From: Bog-532 sp965277615
GTDB lineage: Bacteria > Actinomycetota > Actinomycetes > Streptosporangiales > Streptosporangiaceae
Direction: 5' to 3'
Length of the DNA stretch: 64,000 bases
Assembly (NCBI GenBank): GCA_965277615.1
Contig: CBDIDG010000005.1
Coordinates: 558,001 to 622,000, forward strand
Within the stretch, counting starts at the first letter, position 1. Each line of letters opens with the position of its first letter. The notes below the pieces were generated by a model, which was not told where the DNA came from, made no database searches, and saw only the letters and a program-made list of their open reading frames with translations. The position numbers were made by a program, and so were the translations under genes. Shown here one piece after another: positions 19,345 through 28,093 of this stretch.

Positions 19345-20322
19345 ATGCGGGCCGTGGTCATCACTGAGCCAGGAGGGCCGGAAGTACTGCAGTGGGAGGA
19401 GGTCCCCGATCCCGAGCCCGGCCCCGGTGAGGTGCTGATCGACGTGGCCGCGGCCGGGGTGAACCGGGCCGACCTGCTCCAGCGGCAGGGTCACTACCCG
19501 CCGCCGCCGGGCGCCCCGCCCTACCCGGGGATGGAGGTTTCCGGGCGGATCGCGGCCACCGGGGCGGACGTCACCGGCTGGCAGCCGGGCGACGAGGTGT
19601 GTGCGCTGCTGGCCGGGGGCGGCTACGCCGAGAAGGTCGCGGTCCCGGCCGGCCAGGTGCTGCCGGTGCCGGCGGCCCTGAGCGTGGTCGACGCGGCCGC
19701 GCTGCCCGAGACGACCTGCACCGTGTACTCCAACCTGGTCCAGGTGGGCCAGCTGCGGGCCGGGGAGACCCTGCTGGTGCACGGGGGTGCGAGCGGCATC
19801 GGCACGACCGCGATCCAGCTGGGTAAGGCGTTCGGGGCCCGGGTCATCTGCACGGCCGGGTCCGCCGAGAAGCTTGACTTCTGCCGGGCCCTCGGCGCCG
19901 ACGTGGCCATCTCCTACCGGGACGAGGACTTCGTCGAGGTGGTCAAGGACGTCACCGACGGCCACGGCGCCGACGTCATCCTGGACATCATGGGGGCCAG
20001 CTACCTGGCCCGTAACCTGGCCGCGCTGGCCACCGAGGGCCGGCTGGTGATCATCGGCCGGCAAGGCGGCAACCGGGCCGAGCTCGATCTCGGCCTGCTC
20101 CAGTCCAAGCGGGCCAGCATCCACGCCACCACCCTGCGCAACCAGCCAGTGGCGGAGAAGTCAGCCATCGTGGCCGCGGTCACCGACCAGGTGTGGCCGC
20201 TGGTCAGCGCGGGCACGGTGCGGCCGGTCATCGAGGAGGCGGTGCCCATGGCCGACGCGGCCAAGGCGCACCGGATCGTAGAGGAGGGGGGCCACACCGG
20301 CAAGGTTCTACTGGTGAGGTGA
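19345..20322 (+). CDS. NAD(P)H-quinone oxidoreductase (zinc-free MDR family)
   Basis: 325 residues of the medium-chain dehydrogenase/reductase superfamily, QOR/TP53I3 type. The N-terminal GroES-like domain has AAGVNRADLLQRQGHYPPPPGAP. The nucleotide-binding fold has HGGASGIGTTAIQLGKAFGA near residues 147-166. The catalytic zinc ligands of alcohol dehydrogenases are absent. ATG at 19345 follows GGGAG by five bases; an in-frame ATG at 19324 is less well placed. The Bpa gene lies 39 bases downstream in the same orientation. Confidence 0.92.
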   Translation: MRAVVITEPGGPEVLQWEEVPDPEPGPGEVLIDVAAAGVNRADLLQRQGHYPPPPGAPPYPGMEVSGRIAATGADVTGWQPGDEVCALLAGGGYAEKVAVPAGQVLPVPAALSVVDAAALPETTCTVYSNLVQVGQLRAGETLLVHGGASGIGTTAIQLGKAFGARVICTAGSAEKLDFCRALGADVAISYRDEDFVEVVKDVTDGHGADVILDIMGASYLARNLAALATEGRLVIIGRQGGNRAELDLGLLQSKRASIHATTLRNQPVAEKSAIVAAVTDQVWPLVSAGTVRPVIEEAVPMADAAKAHRIVEEGGHTGKVLLVR

Positions 20323-20361
20323 AATGACAAGAGCACTTCCATAGTCCGAGACACTAGGAAG

Positions 20362-20937
20362 ATGGACGGGATGAACGCAGACTCCGGAAACCACCCCAAC
20401 GTGGTGGTGGTCGGCCCGGACGGGGTACCCATCGACGCCTCTCCGGTCGGCGAGAACGACGAGCAGGAGATCAACGAGCGGCCGGTCACCGAGATGGTGG
20501 AGCAGCCGGCCAAGGTCATGCGGATCGGCAGCATGATCCGCCAGCTGCTGGAAGAGGTGCGGTCGGCGCCACTGGACGAGAAGAGCCGGGCCCGGCTGAG
20601 GGAAATTCACGAGAGCTCGATCAAGGAGCTGGAGGACGGGCTCGCGCCCGAGCTGGTCACCGAGCTGGAACGGCTGTCGCTGCCGTTCGCCGAGAACGAG
20701 GTGCCCAGCGAGGCCGAGCTGCGGGTGGCCCAGGCTCAGCTGGTCGGCTGGCTGGAGGGGCTGTTCCACGGCATCCAGACCACGCTGTTCGCGCAGCAGA
20801 TGGCGGCGCGGGCCCAGCTGGAGCAGATGCGGCGCGCGCTGCCGCCCGGGATGCCGCAGATGATGCCCGGTACCGCCGAGGACATGGGCCGCCCCGGCGC
20901 GCCTGGCCCCGGCGGCGCCTCCGGCCCCTACCTGTAG
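20362..20937 (+). CDS. bpa: Bacterial proteasome activator Bpa/PafE
   Basis: 191 residues. The helical core matches the Bpa family (VTEMVEQPAKVMRIGSMIRQLLEEVRSAPLDE, then LSLPFAENEVPSEAELRVAQAQLVGWLEGLFHGIQ). Bpa forms a dodecameric ring that opens the 20S proteasome for ATP-independent degradation. The C-terminal docking tail reads GPYL, where the mycobacterial protein ends in GQYL, so the hydrophobic-Tyr-x docking logic is largely kept. The Pro/Gly/Met-rich linker before it is typical. Its presence implies that the organism has a 20S proteasome. Confidence 0.92.
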   Translation: MDGMNADSGNHPNVVVVGPDGVPIDASPVGENDEQEINERPVTEMVEQPAKVMRIGSMIRQLLEEVRSAPLDEKSRARLREIHESSIKELEDGLAPELVTELERLSLPFAENEVPSEAELRVAQAQLVGWLEGLFHGIQTTLFAQQMAARAQLEQMRRALPPGMPQMMPGTAEDMGRPGAPGPGGASGPYL

Positions 20938-21006
20938 CTACGTCTGGGACCCGGTCCCGCGGTGGTCAGTGATCACCGCGGAGCCGGGTCAGACCGCGGA
21001 GCCGGG

Positions 21007-21924
21007 TCAGCCACTGCGGAGTTGGGTCAGCCACTGCGCCGCGGCGGCGAAGTCGGCATCCGACGTACCCCGCGGCACCTCGGTCTGGCCGTGGTCGCCC
21101 CGGGGGTAGCTGCCCAGGAACCGGACGTCGGCGCAGAGCCGGCGCAGGCCCATCAGGGCCTCGCCGACCCGGGCGTCGGCCACGTGGCCCTCGCAGTCGA
21201 TGAAGAAGTAGTACCGGCCCAGGCGGTCGCCGGTGGGCCGGGACTGAATCGTGGTCAGGTTGACCCCGCGCACCACGAACTCGGTCAGGATCTCCGACAG
21301 CGCGCCCGCATGGTCGGTGGCCAGGAACGCGGCCAGCGTGGTGCGGTCAGCGCCGGTGGGGGCGGGCAGCGGGGCGGCCAGGCCGGCCACCACGAACCGG
21401 GTGACCGCGTTCTTCCGGTCACCGATGTCGGGGGCCAGCACGTCCAGCCCGTACCGGGCGGCGGCGAACGCGCCGGCCAGGGCGGCGTCGATCTTGCCTT
21501 CGGAGGCCTGCCGGGCCGCTTCGGCGTTGGACGCGGCCGGGAGCCATTCGGCTTGGGGCAGGTGCTCGGCCAGCCAGCGCCGGCACTGGGGCTGAGCCTG
21601 CGGGTGCCCGCCCACCGTACGCACGTCGGACAACCGGGTGCCGGGCCGGCCGAGCAGCGCGAACGCGATCGGCAGCGGCAGCTCGGCCCGGATCAGCAGG
21701 TCGCCGCCGGCACTCAGGTCGTCCAGGGTGGCGGTGACCACGCCCTCGACCGAGCTCTCGATGGGCACCACGGCCAGGTCGGCCGCTCCGGTCCGGACCG
21801 CGGCCAGCGCGGCCTGGATCGTGGCGCACGGTACCGGTTCGGTCGGCTCGGTCCCGGCCAGCGTGCGCAGGGCCGCCTCGGTGAACGTGCCCTCCGGGCC
21901 CAGGTATGCGTAGCGCTTGGTCAT
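21007..21924 (-). CDS. pheA: Prephenate dehydratase
   Basis: 305 residues that convert prephenate to phenylpyruvate in phenylalanine synthesis. The catalytic domain begins YAYLGPEGTFTEAALRTL and has the conserved TRF motif (NAVTRFVV near residue 170). The C-terminal ACT domain (GALSEILTEFVVRGVNLTTIQSRP, then YYFFIDCEGH) binds phenylalanine for feedback inhibition. It is a monofunctional enzyme of normal length. Just upstream a small palindrome CCGAATTATTCGG (21948-21960) could be an operator or part of the promoter. Confidence 0.95.
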   Translation of the reverse strand: MTKRYAYLGPEGTFTEAALRTLAGTEPTEPVPCATIQAALAAVRTGAADLAVVPIESSVEGVVTATLDDLSAGGDLLIRAELPLPIAFALLGRPGTRLSDVRTVGGHPQAQPQCRRWLAEHLPQAEWLPAASNAEAARQASEGKIDAALAGAFAAARYGLDVLAPDIGDRKNAVTRFVVAGLAAPLPAPTGADRTTLAAFLATDHAGALSEILTEFVVRGVNLTTIQSRPTGDRLGRYYFFIDCEGHVADARVGEALMGLRRLCADVRFLGSYPRGDHGQTEVPRGTSDADFAAAAQWLTQLRSG

Positions 21925-22059
21925 AGGCCTCCGATGCTAGCGGTCTGCCGAATTATTCGGTCGCCTAGCGTCAGCGCTATAAAGCCTTAGAAAGATCTAG
22001 CGGAGGTGGGTGAGCGGGTGGGGCCCATCGGTGGTGGCGGCGGGAAAGGCCAGCCGCGG

Positions 22060-22539
22060 CTAACGGCGAGTCACCATCCGGACGTCGGACCCCCGGGACA
22101 TCGCGCCCCGGCCCGGGTTCCCGGCCGCTTCCGGCCCGGCCGTCGCGCGCAGCCCGGTGCCCAGGCGCGCCGTCCGGACGGCCCGCTCTTCCTCCGGGGC
22201 CAGCGGCTGGGTGCCGGCTCCGCCCAGCACGACCTTGGCGTAGGTGCGGGTCTCGGACCGGCTGTTGATCGAGCTGAGCACCACGCCGTCACCGGCCGAG
22301 TTGAGCAGCGCGACCGAGAACGACAGCTGCCCGGTCATCTCGTTGAGCGCGTCGTAGCGCACGATGGCCAGGTCACGCAGCGCGCACGGGTCCACGGTCC
22401 CGCGTGATCCGACGCTGCCCTGGACCAGGTCGGCGCACTCGGCCACAGCCCGGGTCGCGCGCCGCCTAGCCCCCACAGCCAGCGCAATGCCGAGCACACC
22501 GATTAGGGGACCCAGCGCCAGGAGTGCATCGTTAGTCAC
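22060..22539 (-). CDS. DUF4446-family membrane-anchored protein
   Basis: 159 residues: one N-terminal transmembrane helix (ALLALGPLIGVLGIALAVGA) followed by a soluble domain with ALRDLAIVRYDALNEMTGQLSFSVALLNSAGDGVVLSSI, which is the DUF4446 signature. The GTG start at 22539 lies eight bases past the stop of the GT87 gene, so it is probably the last gene of that operon. The function of the family is unknown. Confidence 0.82.
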   Translation of the reverse strand: MTNDALLALGPLIGVLGIALAVGARRRATRAVAECADLVQGSVGSRGTVDPCALRDLAIVRYDALNEMTGQLSFSVALLNSAGDGVVLSSINSRSETRTYAKVVLGGAGTQPLAPEEERAVRTARLGTGLRATAGPEAAGNPGRGAMSRGSDVRMVTRR

Positions 22540-22547
22540 GCTGCGTA

Positions 22548-23840
22548 CTATACCGATGACAATCTGTCTAGGTCTGGCGACGAGCCCACGTCCCCCGGTT
22601 CGGCGGGCGACCCGGGCGACCCATCGTCCCCGGCCGTGGGCTCGCGATCCGCCCCGGTCATCTTGGTCCGCGCGATGATCACCATCAGCGCAATCGCGGC
22701 GAGCCCGAACGACCCCTCGATCAGGCGGCTGATCACGCGGGGCACCGCGGTGTCGCCCAGCAGCGAGTTCCCCCACCAGGGCACGGTCAGCCCGAAGAAC
22801 ACGGCGGTGCCCGCCGCGACCAGCACCCGCTGGATCCGCCGGCCATCCCCAACCAGGGCGCCGATGGCGATGACGACCAGCAGGAAGTAGTGGATCCAGG
22901 CCACCGGGGAGATCAGCAGCAACAGCAGCGCGGTGACCGCGATGCCCGCGATCTGCCACTGCTCCCGGGCCAGCCGCCGGGCCAGCAGGAAGCCGGGCAC
23001 CGCGATCGCGACCGCGATCAGCAGCCAGAGCACGCCGGGGGCCTGCCCGGGCAGGAAGAACCGGAGCAGCAGCCCGCGCAGCGACTGGTTCTCGGTGCCG
23101 GCGTTGTCCCCGAGCCGCCCGGAGTTGAAGATGGCGCTGGTCCAGTAGGTGACCGAGTCCTTGGGCAGCAGCAGGAACGCGCCCAGCGTCCAGGCCAGTG
23201 CGGCCAGCGTCGCGGTCCGGGCCGCCCGCCGTCGCCCGCTGACCCAGAGGTAGATGATGAACACCCCGGGCACCAGCTTGACCGCGGTAGCCAGCCCGAC
23301 CAGGGCGCCCCGGGGCCAGCGGGGCTTCACCGCCGCGCAGTCGGCCACGGCCAGCGCGGCCAGTACCGCGTCAACCTGGCCGAACCGCATCTCGTCCTGC
23401 ATCGGGAACAGGTAGGCGCCGGCGCAGAACAACGCGGCGAACAGCACCGCGCGCCAGGGTCCGGCCCGGGTCAGCAGCGGGCGGAACGAGTACCAGATGA
23501 TCACCGCGAACGGCACGTAGACGAACGCCACCCAGACCACCTGCGCGGCCGGCCACGACATCATGGCCAGCGGGGCGGCGAAGATCGCGGCCAGCGGCGG
23601 GTAGGTGAACGGCAGCAGCTGCGGTGCCTGGGTCAGCACGCTGTACAGCGGCTGGCCGCGCAGCACCGCCAGGCCGCCGGTCCGGTACACGTCCAGGTCG
23701 ACCAGCCGCTGGTCCGGCGGGTTGGTCAGGTAGCCGTGCACGATGGGGAAGATCGCGGCCAGCGCCGCGGCCCAGGCCAGCACGCCGAGCGTCACGCTCA
23801 GCCACCTCGGCGGCCGGTGTATCCAGGCTGGGAGCGTCAT
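22548..23840 (-). CDS. GT87 polyprenol-phosphate-mannose-dependent alpha-mannosyltransferase
   Basis: 430 residues with about ten transmembrane helices. The family hallmark is the acidic motif after the first helix, DLDVYRTGGLAVLRGQPLY near residues 48-66, followed by FTYPPLAAIFAAPL and, deeper, NQSLRGLLLRF. GT87 (DUF2029) enzymes add alpha-1,2-linked mannose from polyprenyl-phosphate-mannose to lipoglycans on the outer face of the membrane. The ATG overlaps the stop of the MptB-like gene by 4 bases. The C-terminal 40 residues are acidic and disordered. Confidence 0.85.
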   Translation of the reverse strand: MTLPAWIHRPPRWLSVTLGVLAWAAALAAIFPIVHGYLTNPPDQRLVDLDVYRTGGLAVLRGQPLYSVLTQAPQLLPFTYPPLAAIFAAPLAMMSWPAAQVVWVAFVYVPFAVIIWYSFRPLLTRAGPWRAVLFAALFCAGAYLFPMQDEMRFGQVDAVLAALAVADCAAVKPRWPRGALVGLATAVKLVPGVFIIYLWVSGRRRAARTATLAALAWTLGAFLLLPKDSVTYWTSAIFNSGRLGDNAGTENQSLRGLLLRFFLPGQAPGVLWLLIAVAIAVPGFLLARRLAREQWQIAGIAVTALLLLLISPVAWIHYFLLVVIAIGALVGDGRRIQRVLVAAGTAVFFGLTVPWWGNSLLGDTAVPRVISRLIEGSFGLAAIALMVIIARTKMTGADREPTAGDDGSPGSPAEPGDVGSSPDLDRLSSV

Positions 23841-25537
23841 CGGCCCCGCCTCCCGTCGGCCGCCGGTTCCGGCGCGCTCCCGCCGGTCCCGGCCGCCCCG
23901 GGCAGCCCACCAGTCCCGGAGGCCCCGCGCCGCAGGTCAACGATCAGCCACACGATCACGATGGCCAGGATGGCCGGGGTGACCCCGGTCCTGACCACCG
24001 ACTGCAGCCAGCCCAGGCCGGGCGGTATGACCACCCCGGCCGCCCGCGCGGGCAGGTACCCGATGCCCAGGGCCGCGGTCCGGGCCAGCAGCAGCCAGTC
24101 CAGGCTGGACGCGGCGATCAGCGGCAGCAGCGCCCAGGCCAGCCCGTCGTACCACGGCAGCACGTAAGGCCAGGCCAGCAGCCAGGCCAGCGACAACGCC
24201 AGCGCCCCGCGCCCCGCGAGAGCGGCCATGACAGGTGCCTCGGCGCCGTCGGCGGCTGGCTCTGCGCCGGCTCCGGTGACCGCCGCAGCGGCCGGTACGT
24301 CCGGCGATGGGACCTTTTTATTAATGATGTTCCATGGCCTGGCGGTCCACGCCGATCCTCCGGGTAGCCCGCGCCACAGCAACACGGCCAGCACCACGGC
24401 CAGCAGGGCAGCACCGGTCTTGACCAGGTCGTCGGCGGTGGACTCGTGCATGACCAGGTGCAGCAGCGTGCGAATGACCCGCCACGGTGAGCCGATGGAG
24501 ACCATGCTGCTGGCCTGGACGGTCTGGCGGAAGCCAGCCGCACCGCCGGCCGCCAGCGCGGCCCCGGCCACCACCGCGAAGCCCACGGCCAGGCCGGCCT
24601 CGATCGCGATCAGGCGCCCCCAGCGCGACCAGCAGGACTGCAGCACGGCCAGGGCCAGGCCGCCGCCGACCAGCGCCAGCGTGATCTTGACCGCGAAACC
24701 CAGCCCGGCCAGCGCTCCGGCCGCGGCGGCCCAGCAGGCGGCCTGGCGCACCGGGCGGCCGGCCACCCGCCGGATGAACACCGCGACCGCGGCCACGCCG
24801 AAGAAGATGGCCTGGCTGTCCAGGTGCTGGCCGGCCACCAGCACCTGGAGCAGCAACGGGTTGGCCGTCCACAGCAGAGCGGCGCGCGCCTGCCGGGCCC
24901 GGTCCCCGCGGAACAGCCGGTGCAGGATCAGCCCGGTGCCGGCGAACGCGGCCAGGTTGAGCACGGACAGCACGAACACGGTGAGCCGGGCCGAGGTGCC
25001 GCCGATGAGCGAGGCCAGCGCCTGCCCGGCGGTGGCCACCGTGCCGTAGTCCGACGGGGTGGTCTTCCAGTCCTGGACGGCCCGGGCCACCGGGTCGCCC
25101 ATTCGGGCCAGCACGTCCGGCGCGACGACGTACGGGTTGTGCCCGGTGACCAGGATCCGGCCGTAGGCGGCGTAGCTGAGCGGGTCCGAGGAGCCGAACG
25201 GCGGGACCAGCGTCAGGGCCAGCGCGGCCAGCAGGCCGGCCAGCAGTAGCGCCCGGACCGGCAGCCGCCAGCCGCGCCGGGTCGCGGCCAGCGTGAGGGC
25301 CAGCCCGGCCGTCCCGGCCAGCAGGCCGACCGCGGCCAGCGCGATGGCCAGGTAGGGCGACAGGTGTGCGTCGAAGGCCCACGGCGGCTGGGCCGGCCGC
25401 CCGGGATACGGCGGCTCCATGACCGAAGTCCCGGTCACCGCCACGGTGAACGTGGCCGCGACGCTGAGGCCGGTCAGTACGAGACCGGCCCGGCCAGCAC
25501 TGTCCGGGCGCGACTCCGGGACCGGCCGCTGGCTCAT
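23837..25537 (-). CDS. MptB-like GT-C mannosyltransferase
   Basis: 566 residues, about 13 transmembrane helices. Family motifs are FGSSDPLSYAAYGRILVTGHNPYVV near 125-150, SDYGTVATAGQALASLIGG, LWTANPLLLQVLVAGQHLDS and WPYVLPWYDGLAW. These match the MptA/MptB polyprenol-phosphomannose-dependent alpha-1,6-mannosyltransferases. A long loop near residues 395-435 contains an AT-rich-encoded NIINKK segment, unusual in composition. Both ends overlap neighbouring genes by 4 bases (GT2 upstream, GT87 downstream), showing tight translational coupling. Confidence 0.83.
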   Translation of the reverse strand: MSQRPVPESRPDSAGRAGLVLTGLSVAATFTVAVTGTSVMEPPYPGRPAQPPWAFDAHLSPYLAIALAAVGLLAGTAGLALTLAATRRGWRLPVRALLLAGLLAALALTLVPPFGSSDPLSYAAYGRILVTGHNPYVVAPDVLARMGDPVARAVQDWKTTPSDYGTVATAGQALASLIGGTSARLTVFVLSVLNLAAFAGTGLILHRLFRGDRARQARAALLWTANPLLLQVLVAGQHLDSQAIFFGVAAVAVFIRRVAGRPVRQAACWAAAAGALAGLGFAVKITLALVGGGLALAVLQSCWSRWGRLIAIEAGLAVGFAVVAGAALAAGGAAGFRQTVQASSMVSIGSPWRVIRTLLHLVMHESTADDLVKTGAALLAVVLAVLLWRGLPGGSAWTARPWNIINKKVPSPDVPAAAAVTGAGAEPAADGAEAPVMAALAGRGALALSLAWLLAWPYVLPWYDGLAWALLPLIAASSLDWLLLARTAALGIGYLPARAAGVVIPPGLGWLQSVVRTGVTPAILAIVIVWLIVDLRRGASGTGGLPGAAGTGGSAPEPAADGRRGR

Positions 25538-26232
25538 CGCCGCGTAGCCAGCGCCCTCGCGACGTCGGCGAGCTGCCGGGCCCGGTGCAGCTGGGAACGC
25601 AGGTCGGTACCGGTGGCCCGGTGCGCCAGCGGGACCTCGACCTCGGTGATCCGCAGGCCCTGGCGGGCCAGGTCGATGGTGAGCGCGGTTTCCACCCCGA
25701 ACCCCGCGGCCAGCGGGCGGGCCGCCTCGAACGCGGCCCGGGTCAGGCAGCGCTGCCCGTTCAGCGGCTGGGCCGGGGACCAGCCGATGGCCCGGCGGGT
25801 GCCCGCGCTGGACAAGCCGACCACGACGCCGTGTCCGCCCAGCTTGACCGTGGACGAGAAGGCGGCGATGGTCATGTCGGCCTCGCCGCTGAGCACGGGC
25901 TGGGTCAGCGGGGCGGCGAAGGCGGCCGAGTCGGCCAGATCCGCGTCCAGGAACAGCAGGTGGCGCGGCAGCTTCCTGGCCTCTTGCTGGTCGAGCAGGC
26001 GGACCGCTTCCGCGCCGGTCTCCATGGCCGCGGCCTTGCCCCGGTTGCTGGTGTGCCGCGTGACCACGGCGCCGGCGTCGCGCGCGACCGCGGCGGTGCC
26101 GTCGGCCGAGCCGTCGTCGACGACCACGACCAGGTCCACACCAGGCAGCTCGGCGGCGGCGCGCACGGTGGCACGGATCCGCTGAGCTTCGTCTTTCGCG
26201 GGGATGACGACCGCTACATCGCCGTTCGGCAT
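25534..26232 (-). CDS. Family 2 glycosyltransferase (DPM1-like)
   Basis: 232 residues of the GT-A fold. The nucleotide-binding DDGSADGT is at residues 39-46, the metal-binding DAD near 95-97, and VAVVIPAKDEAQRI forms the first strand. No membrane helix is present. Lying first in the operon with two polyprenol-mannose-dependent GT-C enzymes, it could make the lipid-linked sugar donor, though the exact nucleotide sugar is unknown. Glucosyl-phosphoglycerate-type GT2 enzymes are an alternative. Confidence 0.83.
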   Translation of the reverse strand: MPNGDVAVVIPAKDEAQRIRATVRAAAELPGVDLVVVVDDGSADGTAAVARDAGAVVTRHTSNRGKAAAMETGAEAVRLLDQQEARKLPRHLLFLDADLADSAAFAAPLTQPVLSGEADMTIAAFSSTVKLGGHGVVVGLSSAGTRRAIGWSPAQPLNGQRCLTRAAFEAARPLAAGFGVETALTIDLARQGLRITEVEVPLAHRATGTDLRSQLHRARQLADVARALATRR

Positions 26233-26335
26233 GGGCCCGATCCTAGGGCATCACGCCGCCTGGACTGGGACTTACCGCAGGACCGCCTGCTGGATCGGCT
26301 CCGGCACCGGCTGCGGCGCCAGCTATTGGGCCGGG

Positions 26336-26674
26336 CTACTGGCCGGAGGCGACGACGGACTCGTCGAGCACGGTGAACACCGAGTCGAGCCCGGTGACCT
26401 GGAGGATCTTACGCACGGCCGGGCGGGGGGCGGCGAGCTCGAGCTGGCCACCGCGCTCCTTGGCCCGGCGCAGCGACGACAGCAGCACGTTCATGCCGGT
26501 GGAGTCGCAGAACACGACGCCGGACATGTCGACGATCACCCGCGCGGGCCGGTCGTCGGCCAGCACGTCCACCAGCTCGCGGTGCAGCCGCGGTGCGGTG
26601 TACAGGTCGATCTCGCCCGCCACGATCACAATGGTGTGATCATCGGCAGACCGGCTCGAGACGTTGAGTTCCAC
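26336..26674 (-). CDS. STAS-domain anti-sigma factor antagonist (RsbV/BldG type)
   Basis: 112 residues covering a single STAS domain. The phosphorylatable serine lies in VVFCDSTGMNVLL (Ser57). In this family the unphosphorylated form binds an RsbW-like kinase and frees its sigma factor. An RsbW-like gene lies 1.4 kb upstream on the same strand, separated by the arginine deiminase homologue, so the two could form one partner-switch pair (inference). Confidence 0.9.
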   Translation of the reverse strand: MELNVSSRSADDHTIVIVAGEIDLYTAPRLHRELVDVLADDRPARVIVDMSGVVFCDSTGMNVLLSSLRRAKERGGQLELAAPRPAVRKILQVTGLDSVFTVLDESVVASGQ

Positions 26675-26706
26675 GAGCGAACCATACCGTCATCCGCGCC
26701 CCCCTG

Positions 26707-28011
26707 CTATACACCTGCGCTGATCGGGACGCCAGGGCCGGACGTCACCGGCTCCCGGCTCACCGGGCAGGTCAGGCTGCGCGGGCCGCCACGGGCACTG
26801 CCCAGCTCGCTGCCGGGTACCCGGGTGACCTCCAGCCCGGCCTGTTCCAGCCGGGCGCCGATCGCGGCGTGCCGCTCGAACGAAACGGCGTGGCCGACCC
26901 GGGTGATCAGGGTATTGCCGCCATCGTCCCACGGGCCGCCGGGTACGGCCGGGCCGAGCCCGGCCGGGCCGAGCCCAGAGTCGATGACCCGCAGCCGGTC
27001 GATCCCGATGGCCAGCGCGGCCGCTTCCAGGAACGGCCGCGGATGCGACACCCGCAGCTCATCGGCCCCCGGGGCCGACGGGCCGCCGCTGGGGTACCGG
27101 ACGGTGATACTGCGCGCGGTCATCGAGTAGGCCAGGGCCGGGTGCATGACCACCGCGTCGGTGTCGACCATCGTGCAGATCGTGTCCAGGTGTGTCGCCC
27201 CACCCTGGCCGGCCCCGCCCTGAGTGGCCGGCCGCGGGCCGATCGGCACGGCCAGCACGGTGTGGGCGAACCCGCCCCCGAAGGCGCTGCGGGCCAGCCG
27301 TTCCACCGCGGCGGCGGATGTCTGACCGCCGGTGCCGATCGCGATCACGCCCGGGGCCAGCAGCAGCACGTCCCCGCCGTCCAGCGCTTCCGGGCCGGCC
27401 CGGTACAGCGGCTTGCTCCCGGTGAACATGGGGTGATGGTCGTAGACCGCCTGCACCAGGCTGGACTCCCGGCGGCGCCCCGGGCCGGGCGGGCTGGTCA
27501 CCGCCACCCGGTCTCCGACCCAGACACTGGTGTCCCGGGTGAACATCAGGCCGGGCAGCGGCTCGATCAGGTGGTCCAGCGGGCCGAGGAGCTGGTACAC
27601 CGGCCCCCGGCCGTCCCGGAACTCGTCCCGGGTCAGGCCGGTGATCAGCACCCGGGACAGCGTCTCCGGGTCCAGCCCGTCCAGGTGCGCCCGGACCTGG
27701 CCACGCAGGCTCTCGCCCAGCCGGTCAGCGCCCGGGTCCAATGCCGCCGCGGCCACCTGGTCCCGGGCCGGCTGGTACTCCAGCACGTCCTGCAGCAGCT
27801 CGGTGAGGTACATCACGTCCACGCCCTGATCGCGCAGGGTCCTGGTGAGGGCGTCGTGTTCGGCCTGGGCCCGGCTCAGCCAGGGCACCCGGCCGCACGG
27901 GAATGCGGCGGCGGTGCCGGGAGTGATGCGGCTGAGCTCGGCGCCGGGCCGGTGGACCAGGACCGTGCGCAGCCGGCCGACCTCCGTGTCTGTCCCGTGG
28001 CCACCTGGCAT
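26707..28011 (-). CDS. Arginine deiminase homologue with altered active site
   Basis: 434 residues of the guanidino-group hydrolase fold, full length for arginine deiminase. Retained features: D160 in FTRDTSVW, H274 and D276 in HLDT, and WDDGGNTL. Changed features relative to canonical enzymes: the nucleophile motif GGHCMTCP reads GGPRSLTCP, so Cys becomes Ser412 and the preceding His becomes Arg411; LEGGD is LDGGD (Glu to Asp211); GMSERT is GTGGQT (Arg to Gln230). The protein is thus likely inactive or altered toward arginine. It lies between an RsbW-like kinase gene and an RsbV-like gene on the same strand. Confidence 0.8.
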   Translation of the reverse strand: MPGGHGTDTEVGRLRTVLVHRPGAELSRITPGTAAAFPCGRVPWLSRAQAEHDALTRTLRDQGVDVMYLTELLQDVLEYQPARDQVAAAALDPGADRLGESLRGQVRAHLDGLDPETLSRVLITGLTRDEFRDGRGPVYQLLGPLDHLIEPLPGLMFTRDTSVWVGDRVAVTSPPGPGRRRESSLVQAVYDHHPMFTGSKPLYRAGPEALDGGDVLLLAPGVIAIGTGGQTSAAAVERLARSAFGGGFAHTVLAVPIGPRPATQGGAGQGGATHLDTICTMVDTDAVVMHPALAYSMTARSITVRYPSGGPSAPGADELRVSHPRPFLEAAALAIGIDRLRVIDSGLGPAGLGPAVPGGPWDDGGNTLITRVGHAVSFERHAAIGARLEQAGLEVTRVPGSELGSARGGPRSLTCPVSREPVTSGPGVPISAGV

Positions 28012-28093
28012 GGTCTCCCCCAGCGGTGCCCTACGCCGGGCATCGGAACCCGTGCGCGCACTCGGGGACAGTTATCACCACTTTAACGCAGAG

